In this document: one piece after another, positions 30,846-41,302 of the stretch | How the letters are laid out: the number at the start of each line of letters is the position of its first letter | Numbering within the stretch: position 1 is the first letter of the stretch | Position numbers and translations under genes: made by a program | The notes under the pieces: generated by a model | Database searches by the model: none | What the model was told of the DNA's origin: nothing | Seen by the model: the letters and a program-made list of their open reading frames with translations, nothing else | Source: Nemertoderma westbladi | Lineage: Eukaryota > Xenacoelomorpha > Nemertodermatida > Nemertodermatidae | Length of the DNA: 43,608 nucleotides | Reading direction: 5' to 3' | Assembly: GCA_032718475.1 (NCBI GenBank) | Contig: JAUCBJ010008707.1 | Location: 1-43,608 of the forward strand

Positions 30846-32107
30846 TGTAAAAGCTTCTGTGGGATATAACTGTCCCTTTTGCTTCGCAATCCAGTTTCCC
30901 CCCAGGCGCTGGAATACTCTAAAAGGCTCTCTAACTATATATATGTCCCCCTCGCCCGCAAGGTACCGTTATAGGTGTTTTAACGGACATAAAAGTCATT
31001 CTTCTATATACGTGCTTTGGAGGACATGGTAAGGCAAAAAACCCGCAATGCACCAAATACCCTTACACAGCTTAACCTTGATGATTCAGATTGCGACATC
31101 TAACAGCTGGTTGCTGACATGGGAACAGCCATTGGACACGTAGTTCTTTGTTTAGCTTAAGCCAATCAGAGCGATTTTTTCTGTCGATGTGGAGATATTC
31201 GGCCGATCATACTAGGAGTGTTTCAGTCTTACTGTTTTTTGTGATACTGTTGTGTTGTTGCTATTTAGGCCAGGAACACCGGCTCTAGAGTTAATTCGTT
31301 TTCATACTTTAGAAGAGACATTAGTAGGCTTAAGATTATAGAGCGTATAACTGTTATCAGTCCATATCATATATCACATATCATAACTTGTCATATCATA
31401 TCTTAACCTACCGTCTTAATGTTTTACTGTTGTCATATTTTGTATCAGTTGGTTGAATACTATTTGGAGAACATTTATAAAGAACCCAAATTTCCCAATT
31501 TTCTTGATACACTACAGGTTAGAGAGACGGGTTATATATAGCGATTGCGACTTATATTATTGTGGTTTGTAGTGAATTTAATGCTATTTGATAAGCACTA
31601 CATGCGTCCGTTGCTGTTCGCTTTATATATGATAAAATTCATTGACGGTCGGCAAATTAGTGAGCAGTATTGTGTGTTACCGGTAGTGTGCATGATTGTG
31701 GCTGATAACTAAGCATTTCCTAAAGAATGCGCCTCATACGTGAATCATAAGCCTTACCGACTTGCCGTTGTGATTAGTACAAGTCATATCTCTGTTTATT
31801 TAGATAGAGCGCCACGTCCTAAAGGAACTGTTAATATTTCCCGAAAGTGAATAATATTAGTCAGAAATTATTTATTAACGATCAATCGAATAATACAGTA
31901 AGCTTACACTGCAATAATAATCTAAGCCCTCAGAATCCAGTCTCCCGGGTATATCCAGCGGGTGAATGGACGCGCACTAGGCTGGCTTCTGCTAATGTTG
32001 TGTTTATTGGTATTAAATATTTGTCAACTTCTAAAGTCTATTTGTAAACCAAAAGACATATAAATTTTGGCAGGTTAAACTGCTAAAGGTCTTCAAAAGC
32101 GCGTACA
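30846..32107 (+). repeat. 3' LTR of the BEL/Pao element
   Basis: 1262 bases from TGTAAAAGCTTC to GCGCGTACA (TGT...ACA ends). The last 258 bases equal the 5' LTR remnant. It is a diverged relative of the solo LTR at 4953-6148. A TATA-like CTTTATATATGAT lies near 31620. The bases on either side show no target duplication, as expected for the inner border of a 3' LTR. Confidence 0.85.
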
Positions 32108-33434
32108 CATTTGATAAAATGTGTTCACAATTGTACAAATCTGCGTTTTCTGGTGGCCTGAACTGTATATAACCTGGCATATCATTCTTTGCATGCTGCT
32201 TCACAGTAAGCCAATTGAAGGTTGCATGGTGGTGGTGGTGGAACAAATTTTTGTTATAGATAGATAAATACTTACATACCGCATTATAAACTTGAGAGAT
32301 TCAACCAAAGAATTTAAGTATTTAATTTACCGCTGTGCTTTAAGCACGCTGATCGGTAAATTGGATCAATTTAAAAAATTTATATTTATTCAATCATATT
32401 TTTTTGCATTAATTTTATCTGTTTTTTTTATTACAACAATCTTCGAATTAAATTACATGCAGTACCGCTCATGTGATATATTACATTCCATATTTTAAAG
32501 CTAATAACTCTAACTGTCTAAAGTTCTGTCATATATTCGAATAGAAATAAAATTATTAACTAATAATTAAATTTTAAATAATTACCTTTAGTCTCTTTGA
32601 TGGATGGCGGCCCTTTATTATTGGTCCCGATACGGTTGAAAAGCATCACAAGATTGACCTCGATCTTCGCACTGTTCACCTATTGAATGTATGTACCCCA
32701 TGATGTATGTACCCCATGCCGTTATACTGTAAAAATATACAGCAAATAATTGAGACTCAACAAAAATTAATTTAAATTACAGTTATACAATGCAGTATGT
32801 TGTATTACACACCGTTATACAGTACTACTGTATACTTTGCTCCTGAGTTCTGTATGAACCAATATACCACTATTTTTACATCATTCAGTACTTGGGCAGT
32901 TCCAGTATTGCCTGTAATTGGATGACTCATCACAGACACTGGTTCCCATAGTGTGGGAAAGTTTGTCGTTCAGATAATTATTATTTTGAACGGAAAATGT
33001 TTAGTATTGAACAGCTATTGAACTACGGTTATGAAAAACATAGTTTGGACATTTTTTGAACGACAATTTTAAAAATATCTGAACTGAAATTGAACTGGTT
33101 AATTTTTATTTTATAATAAACAATATTGAAACGTTCACAATAGAAAACGGAAATATAACTTGCCATTTACAAATCGTTACTTTTCAGTTTCTGAACTCAA
33201 ATTGAACTGGTTATTGCTTTGGACGCGATTCAAACGTCCAAGAACATTAACGGGAAATTAACTGATACCATTGATGAACGTTACTTTTCAGTTGAAACAC
33301 CAACACCATTTAGGCGTTATTATATGGAGACTAATTTAGAACGTTGAAATCTGGTACAGTATGTGCGACGTTTATGGAGTGGACATGTTCTCAACGTCCA
33401 AAAGCTGTGTGTGAACGTTATGTACTACTAGGGA
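32108..33434. other. AT-rich DNA between the two BEL copies
   Basis: No gene recognised. A short GTATGTACCCCATG duplication lies at 32689-32718. Several GAACGTTACTTTTCAGTT / TGAACTSAAATTGAACTGGTTA direct repeats lie between 33070 and 33300. Confidence 0.5.
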
Positions 33435-33727
33435 CTGTCCATCCCAAGGGCTTAGATTTACTTCAGGTTCTTGCTACAGAGGTAGGGCTACTTTCACAAC
33501 TGCGACTCGCTACTGTAAACACACTTTAGTAGTAACATTCACCTATAAATGCACAAATTCCACACAATCGTCACAAATTGTACACATTCGGGCCATTTGT
33601 CCGTTAGTCAAGTGCCTTCCAGAATGCCACGTTATTATTATGTATCCCTGGATACTAGCAGTGTGCTATTTATTCCGTATGCTATTCAATGGGGCAAGCT
33701 TTATATTGTTCTTTTAAAACCCATTAA

Positions 33728-34098
33728 GTCCTAAGGTCTACATTTGTAGACCCATGCAATATGGTGCTCTCAATTAAAAGCTGTACCAATTTATTTAGTA
33801 TTTTCACTATAAATCAGACTTAGAGGCATGGGATAACTATTTAAAGTAAATTTTGGCCCTCATGTTCGCAATACTAACATCTGACAAAAGCTCAATTTTA
33901 GTGAATTTATGCAAAAAGAGTACGAGTCAATTCAACTCTAATTTTAGGACGAAAGTTGCCTCATGTGACTTGGAGATGCAAATATTATCATCCCTGATAA
34001 TTTCTGAACATATAAATGAATTATGAAGCTCCCAACAACATGTAATTAGAATTCGTGATGTCCTGAATGAGCAAGTCTACAAATGTAGACCTTAGGAC
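33728..34098. mobile_element. TTAA-type inverted-repeat element A, 371 bp
   Basis: It starts GTCCTAAGGTCTACATTTGT and its far end read in reverse is the same (inverted repeat of ~24 bases), flanked by TTAA at 33724-33727 and 34099-34102. No coding capacity. GTCTACATTTGTAGAC is also an internal palindrome at each end. Confidence 0.9.
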
Positions 34099-34102
34099 TT
34101 AA

Positions 34103-34960
34103 CCCTATTCCACCTGGGCTCTTTTGTCCGAGATTCCACCTGGGGTTGGGCATAATATGCCCAACAGTTTATTATACACGAAAAAGTAATGATAATTTTA
34201 TCAAAACTTTCCAAATTTTCGCAGGTTTATAGAAAAATATATAATGCATCTGTTCTGAGTTTTATATATTCATAATTTTAAATAATATATCCATATAAAT
34301 TAATTATCATGAAGATAAACCATTATAGTAAAAAGATGAGATAATACTATACATACTCCTCCCAACACCACTGTCTGCCTAACTCTGCCAGACATCCCAA
34401 GTGAAAATTTTGCTTGCAGGGGTGCTGTTATTGAATAGATTTATTCACCTCTGATTATGTCTGCTGCATTACATTAGGAATATACTGGTTTCAATGGTGG
34501 TTGTTGTTTTATCCTACCTAGTAGACTTATTGCTTGCTTATCTGTCAGTTTAGTATTTTGTTATTAAAAAATAATGTGATTGATGTGTACTAATCCAAGC
34601 AGTAGACAATCTCGTGTTTGAAGTTAACTTTACAACCCAGCCAAGTGAATGGAAATGTCCTGGACCGTAATTGGTTGTATTCTAGCTTGTTGACCAGGGG
34701 AACTATCCAACCAGGGATTATCTTTTCTACCAGTTAGGCTAATAAAGAGATTATAATAAAAAAATGTGACTATGATATGAAAAACACACCATAGCACAAA
34801 CAGTATAAATGATGAAAAATATATTTTGTTACCATCAGAAAGCCAATTAAATTCTAGGAAAAGTCAATGAATTTCATAATAATACATAAAAATCATCATG
34901 ATGAATTTCTAAAAATAAAAAGTGTTTGGCAGATTCTGCCCAACCCCAGGTGGAATAGGG
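34103..34960. mobile_element. TTAA-type inverted-repeat element B (piggyBac-like), 858 bp
   Basis: The left end starts CCCTATTCCACCTGGG and the right end in reverse is the same 16 bases. TTAA lies at 34099-34102 and 34961-34964. Subterminal palindrome GTTGGGCATAATATGCCCAAC. The CCCTATT start is shared with the 1571-bp element at 12631. Non-coding. Confidence 0.9.
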
Positions 34961-35105
34961 TTAAGGGGTACAAATATCACTGAAATTACTGTAGTACAGT
35001 ATATACTGTAATTTCAGAAGACATTTCAAACAGGAATATGGATACAGGATACAGGGGCTCATAATTTCACCTGACATAGAGTAGGTACTGTACAGTCGGG
35101 CACTT

Positions 35106-35355
35106 TGTCAATATTGACATGTTGTCAATATTGACATGTTCCATGTCAAAATTGACATGATGTCAATATTGACATGTTTTGATCATAAATTTTTTAAATA
35201 TTGTGATTTGAAAAGTAGAAAATGATTTTTGTAAAGAGAATATCTATTTTGATTAAAATATTGTTGAATCCAACCAATGTATATTGTTGTTTGTAATAAT
35301 TTTAATGATATGTTTTATTGCATGTCAATATTGACATCTAATGTCAATATTGACA
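35106..35355. repeat. Cluster of 14-bp palindromes TGTCAATATTGACA
   Basis: Perfect copies start at 35106, 35123, 35161, 35323 and 35342, with one imperfect copy near 35143. They form two groups around a ~150-base AT-rich core. Possibly the ends of a small inverted-repeat element. Confidence 0.85.
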
Positions 35356-35469
35356 TGAACGCTGGGTTCGTATGTTCATTTCAACCCCACCAAATCTATT
35401 TAGAGGCCTTCAAGCAGTCAAGTAGCATCACAAATACTGAAACGAGCTGTCAAAGCGCTTTAGTTAGAG

Positions 35470-36228
35470 ACATTCTTGCTGCATTTTAAATACCGAAAAG
35501 AGCTTTTGAAACTATTCAGGCCTTCGCGCAGCATGTTAAATACTAGAAATGAGCCACTAAAACTGTTCAGAGTCCTTTGTGCAGCATGATAAATGCTGAA
35601 AAGTGCAGTTGAAATTGTTCAGAGGGTATCATGTATCATGAGAAAAACTGAAAAGAACTGATAAAACTGCCCAGGGGCCTTCGCACAGTTTGAAAAATAC
35701 ATAAAAGATCTCTCAAAGCTGCTCAGAGACCTTTGTGCAGCATGATATACGCTGAAAAAAGATTTTGAAATGAAACTATTCAGAGCTTTGTGCAGCATGA
35801 TAAATGCTGAAAAGAGCTGTTGAAACTGTTCAGAGGTCTTCGAGCAGCTTGAGAAAGACTGAAAATAAGTTTTGAAACTTTTAGGCCTTCGCACAGAAGG
35901 TGAAATACTGAAAAGAGTTGATAAAACTGTTCACAGAGTTCTTCATGCAGCATGATAAATGCTGAAAATAAACAGTTGAAATTGTTCAGATGGCTTTGTG
36001 CAACATGATAAAAGCTGAAAATAAATTGCTGTTGAAAGTTATAAAACTGTTCAAAGTCCTTCATGCAGCATAAATTCTGAAAAATAACATTTGAAGTTGT
36101 TCAGAGGGCTTTGTGCAATATGAGAATGCTGAAAATAGCTGTTGAAACTGTTCAGATGCCTTCGTGCAGCATGATAAATGCTGAAAAGGGCTGTTGAAAC
36201 TGCTAAAAGGCCTTCATGCAGCATGATG
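35470..36228. repeat. Degenerate ~52-60-bp minisatellite
   Basis: About a dozen diverged units of the form CTGAAAAGAGCTGTTGAAAC, TGTTCAGAGGCCTTCGTGCA, GCATGATAAATG. The minus-strand frames here are by-products of the repeat. Confidence 0.85.
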
Positions 36229-36753
36229 CATGTGTCTGCACCACTGTCTGCACCAGTGTCTGCACCACTGTCTGCACCACTGTCTGCACCAGTGTCTGCA
36301 CCACTGTCTGCACCAGGTGTCTGCACCACTGTCTGCACAAGTGTCCGCACCACTGTCTGCACCAGTGTCTCCACCACTGTCTGCACCACTGTCTGCACCA
36401 CTGTCTGCACCAATGTCTGCACCCATGTCTGCACCACTGTCTGCACCAGTGTCTGCACCAGGTGTCTGCATCACTGTCTGCATCACTGTCTGCACCACTG
36501 TCTGCACCAGGTGTCTGCACCACTGTCTGCACCAGTGTCTGCACCAGTGTCTGCACCACTGTCTGCACCAAAGTCTGCACCAGTGTCTGCACCACTGTCT
36601 GCACCAGGTGTCTGCACCATTGACTGCACCAGTGTCTGCACCAGTGTCTGCACCACTGTCTGCACCAGTGTCTGCACCACTGTCTGCACCACTGTCTGCA
36701 CCAGGTGTCTGCACCACTGTCTGCACCAGTGTCCGCACCACTGTCTGCACATA
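36229..36753. repeat. 12-bp satellite (TGTCTGCACCAC/G), about 43 units
   Basis: A near-perfect 12-base array in which CAC and CAG variants alternate irregularly, with 13-base slips (CAGGTGTCTGCAC) several times. Because 12 is a multiple of 3 it is open in many frames on both strands. Confidence 0.95.
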
Positions 36754-36783
36754 TTTTTGCACAAAATAAGTGTATTATTGTAC

Positions 36784-36856
36784 CCTTGAAGTCCTAACGT
36801 CTACATTTATAGACCCTATGTAAAATCTATCTTCCTATCTATCTATCTATCTATCT
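36784..36856. repeat. Element-A-like end followed by a (CTAT)n microsatellite
   Basis: GAAGTCCTAACGTCTACATT resembles the left end of element A at 33728 but is diverged and carries TTGA in place of TTAA. It runs into CTATCTATCTAT repeats (about 36828-36856). It is a lone end with no partner seen. Confidence 0.65.
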
Positions 36857-38124
36857 TTATGCTCACAATAAAAATTTCAAGAAATTTCATTGAAGCATTC
36901 ATGGTCCGGGACTTGCTGGCGGGACTTGGGCGGGACTCGCTTCTAATTCTAGCGTGGTTGTTGCTATGGTGACATTATGGAAAGCTAGCAGTATAATTAG
37001 GGTAATTCTCATGCATACAGATCTGGGATGCTATTTAATAGTAATTCTTTAATTGTCAATATTCCCCTTTATACATGATTTTATGAATTTTATCGGCTAT
37101 TGACTATATATTGGAGATTCTCTCACACTAATATATTTAATAGGGTGAATCTCCGCTCCCATGATCTATTAATTAATGGAATTTTGGGAATGTTATAAAT
37201 TGTATAAAATGACAATTTATCAAATTCATGAGAGGATATTATGAATTTAAATTTATTCCCGTAAATTTTATTATTTAATATTAAAATAGACACAATTTTA
37301 TTCCAGAGCATGTCTGGGAACTAGGATCCTTAATTCTAGGAAATTTGTCCTTTTAAGAGTATCGGTAAGTGCTACGATATCTTAATCGACTAGAATTTTA
37401 AAGGATCTAAAATTTGACAGATTTTGTAAATATTAATAATTAATATTTAGGATGGGCACCAGTTTATTCCAGAACTTGTCTGGGGACGTTAACCACTGAT
37501 TCTAGAATTTTGTCTTTCAAGTATATCGGAGGGTGCCACGATATCTTAATCGACTAGAATTGCAGATGGTCGAAGGGTTTAACAGATTTATTTTTGCGTT
37601 TTACGCTACTGTTAAAAGGGACATCACGCTACTATATGTATTATTTAATATACGGTATGAGAGCAATATTGCACGAAGCAATGTCAGTGTGAAGAGGCAA
37701 GTCGTTTCCAAGGTCTACCCAGAGCTTGGTTTAGCCGAGACACGAGGATCTGAACTTTGCATTCCTAATACTCTACTTACCAATAATACTTGAGTATAGT
37801 AGGAGCTTTATTGTACTTTAATAAGTACGGACATTTCATCTTACTGTAGTCACGTATTTATAATATGATACGGACAGTACAGAAAGAGAAAAAAGAATTA
37901 TTTCTCGCCGTTGTACTAAATATATAATGTTAAGTAATTAAGTAATAAACACGAGTATATATATTGCACTAGTCTACTAAATAGTCGCTAAAATAACATT
38001 CTACTAAACTAAATAAAATTAAAGAAAACGATTATAATAAAATTACGTAATAATACATACATAAATATAAAATAATAAAAAACAAATATAAAATAATGTA
38101 GTCACACACCCACTCCAGACACTG

Positions 38125-41100
38125 TTACATTGGGGAGTCCCTAGATGTTTGTTGGATTAGAAAGGTGGTCGTGGGAAGTGTATCTTGCCTTCCATAGTTT
38201 CCGGATAGTTCTCTGTCTCTTTCCAGTAAACATAAACGACCAACTGGGCGATTGAGTTGCTGTGTTTCGAATACAATTCCAGGTTTCTTAAAGTTACGTC
38301 GCATGATGACGAGTTCTACCGATCACACTAAACCATCATCGGATATATGAGTCTTGATGATACGACCTGTCTGCCACCGCTTACGTGGAAGATCTGATTC
38401 CACAACAAGGACCATGTCTCCAGCGCTGACGTTTTCTTGCTGCGCAAACCACTTGGTTCGAAGTTGTAGCGTAGGCAGATAATGTTTTTCGAAATGGTCA
38501 GCGAAACGACGGGATAATAACTGCATAAGTTGCCAAGTTTGTCGGCAGTATTCGTCTCCATCCGTGATTTCCGATTGCGGGAGCATGGCTACAGGTTTCT
38601 TCAGTAGGAAATGCGCGGGTGTTAGCGCTTCTAGGGAGCCGGGACTCGATGAGACTGGCATAAGCGGTCTCTCGTTAAGATAGGCGGCGATTTCTTCCAT
38701 TAACGTCCGCAAAAGTTCGTCGATGAGATACGCGCGGCAAGGCACTATAAAGTGAAATGCGGTCTTCACGCTCCTTATCAATCTCTCCCAACTTCCTCCC
38801 CACCAAGGGGCGTCGGCGGCGTTGAAGATCCAGCTAGATGCTGTTACCCTTAGCTGATCGTCCACCTGTCTTTGGTTCCAATCTTTAACGTAAGCCTTGA
38901 TCTCCTTATTGGTGCCAATGAAGTTCGTTCCCTTATCAGATCTCATCGTGTTGCTAGTTCCAAAGCGAGCGATCTGTCGGCGTAAACTCAGTATGAAGCT
39001 GTTGGTAGATAGATCGTTCACCATATCTAGATGGATCGCTCTACAAGTCATACAGACAAAGATGACACACCATCGCTTGACTATAGTCCTAGCACGATAT
39101 ACTTCAATAGGGCCAAATAAATCCACACTGGTATTAGTAAAGGGTGGTTCATAGAAGCTTACTCGTTCCCTAGGTAATTCTGCCTCTCGCTGTGTTAAAG
39201 GCCTACTGAATGCTTTCCTACAGGGTATACAGTTCCTAAGAACTTGGTTCAGAGCTCTACGGGGTTTATGAAAATAATAGCGAGTTCGAATTTCGCTCAG
39301 AACTCGTTCTCTACCAGCATGGTAAAGCCTACTATGAACATCTACAATCATCTTGATTTGTATTTCAAGATTTCTAATGAGTATGGGAAATTTAGTGTCA
39401 AAGGACAATGGAGCATTAGTTAGTCTCCCTCCAACACGTATTAACCCATCTATCATTGTGCTAGAGAAACGATCCCTTAAGCGCATCTGTGGATTTCTCA
39501 ACAACAGGAAATACTTATCGGAAACTTCATAGCATTGCGGAGTCTCAGTATCTGCTTATTGGTTTCTTCATGCTCCTGGTAACTGATCTTCTCCGTCAGA
39601 AACCTATCCGACACTTTGTATTTGGGAAGATCTTTAATAACATGGACCTGCACTGATGTTATTGGAGCGGTATCACCTTTGGCTTTCATCCCGGAGTAGT
39701 GATGGTGAAAACATCTCTTTAAATATGTAACGGCCTTACAGAGCCGATTCCAGGAACTGTAGTGATGTATCGCTCTCTGCAGAAGAGGTGAGAGTCCTTG
39801 CGAGACGTCTGGTATTCCAGATTTCCAATCTTTCTCACGGATTTCCACAACAAGTTTATTTGTGGCTGTGGGTTTCTGATCTAAAGCGTCGTCTCCGGAA
39901 GTATGTAGTACAGACAGATCTACTGTGGGTTTGAATAACTTCGATTTACTCGCCCGAGTTTTAGGTTTGACTTTCTCCGCTCCCTTGGCCTGTCTAATCT
40001 CTGTGGTAGTAAGATGAGGAGGCCATTCTTCTTCTTCTTTGTAGAGGAAGTCGGGTCCACCTAACCAGTCTGGAGTATCTACCAGTTCTTGTGGAGTTGC
40101 TCCCCTGGAGGCGATGTCTGCTGGGTTAATCGTTCCGGGGCAATGTCTCCATTGATCCATCGTTGTGCGACTGAGTATAATAGCTACTCTGTTGGTAACG
40201 AAGACGCTGAACTGACAGACTTCATTGGTTATATACTCCAACACTAGTAAAGCGTCGGTCCAATAGACAGTTTTCTCCAGTGGATAGTCGATTTGTTCTG
40301 TTACATTCCGGCTGATGGCTGTAGCGTATAGAGCCGCTTTTAACTCCGCTCGAGGAACTTTCAACTTGTTGTTTATCAATGCCTTAGAGGTAACCAAGGC
40401 GACTTTGATTCCGTCCGGAGTTTCCACCCTTAGGTAGGCTACTATACCTATTCCCATATCGCTGGCGTCTCCAAACACATGGAGTTGATAGGAATACGTA
40501 GGGAGAACATGACCAAAATATGAACGGGAAATTATAAAGTTCTCGATGGCTGGTAGAGAATCCTCCCATTTCATCCACTTCTTTAATAATTCTCCCTTAA
40601 GTGGATCGTCCCATGAGTGGTTTTCAAGCCACATTTGTTGTACTAAACTCCGAGCAATCAATATAACTGGGCTAATAAATCCCAATGGATCGAAATAAGT
40701 GCTCAGGATACTTAAACAAATCCGTTTAGTCCGAACTGGATTATCTCGCTGTTTTAGTTGGAAAAACAGGATATCTCTTTCTGTGTCCCATTTCAAACCA
40801 AGGGTCTTAGTTTCTGGGAGATCATCCTTTATTAGATCCAGGTCTTTTGCTCCTCGATCTTCTACCGGGATCGACTCCAGAAACTCACGGGAGTTGCTGG
40901 TGAATTTAGTTAATCGAAATCCACCTCTTTTTAAGCACTCTACCGTTCCTTTAGCGACCTCAATGGCTTCTTCGACTGATGGAAGGGACTTTAGATTATC
41001 GTCCATATAGATGTCTCGTTTGATATTGTCGATCACCTCTTTAGAGAAGGCGTCTCGGTTGTCATCCGCAGTGGTGCGCACCACGGAACAGGCGTTTGAA

Positions 41101-41165
41101 GGGCTCGAGATTATCCCAAAAGCTTGAATGGTCATCCAGTACTCCACCGGTTTCTGGTTGAGGTC
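38125..41165 (-). pseudogene. pol: Second-copy BEL pol, inactivated
   Basis: Minus-strand frames 41204-39498 and 39504-38323 correspond to RT (from just before the DLNQKPVEYW block), RNase H, HHCC zinc finger, integrase and the C-terminal domain. They are close to the first copy (for example DIYMDDNLKSLPS, FGDASDMG, RSDKGTNFIG and GSWERLIRSVK are kept). Lesions: loss of the RT start at 41165, a small indel near 39500 that shifts frame, and a TGA at the DDGLV step near 38323. Similarity continues to the TAA at 38127-38125. The first 13 codons of the long frame (41204-41166) are unrelated flanking sequence. Confidence 0.85.
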
Positions 41166-41202
41166 TCTGTTACGGTATATGGCGCTGTACACATTATTAG
41201 CC

Positions 41203-41302
41203 ATTATACAGTATAATATATTGGTCCATTATGCAGTATAATATATTAGTCCGTTATACTGTACGCAATATTAGTCCGTTATGCAGTATAATATTTTAGG
41301 TA
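41203..41302. repeat. ~25-bp tandem repeat at the BEL truncation edge
   Basis: Four units of the form CGTTATGCAGTATAATATATTAGTC lie immediately outside the point where the second BEL copy stops. Confidence 0.85.

Larger units (their letters stand above)
17111..32107 (+). mobile_element. BEL/Pao LTR retrotransposon, about 15 kb
   Basis: The element is bounded by a 5' LTR remnant (17111-17368) and a full 3' LTR (30846-32107); the two are identical over all 258 comparable bases. The order inside is leader with tandem repeats, gag plus protease, RT-RNase H-integrase with the BEL-type C-terminal domain, a 1.6-kb non-coding stretch, an unknown broken frame, and a purine-rich tract before the 3' LTR. 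Domain order and sequence place it in BEL/Pao. The length is well above the usual 6-10 kb of the family. The 5' LTR is missing its first ~1 kb, so no target duplication can be checked. Lesions (an in-frame stop in pol, shifts in the post-pol frame) make it non-autonomous as it stands. Confidence 0.75.
33435..41165 (-). mobile_element. Second BEL/Pao copy, truncated at both ends and split
   Basis: In inverted orientation it matches 24645-29143 of the first copy: 41165-36939 covers RT through the post-pol region and 33723-33435 the last part. A 3.2-kb block (33724-36938) is inserted between them. Missing are gag, protease, the RT start, the unknown post-pol gene and both LTRs. It was not an intact element at any recent time. 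Confidence 0.85.

Noticed and set aside
36051-36789. Long frames on both strands and CRISPR-like regularity
   Set aside because: A 12-bp direct array without spacers; frame openness follows from the period being a multiple of three.
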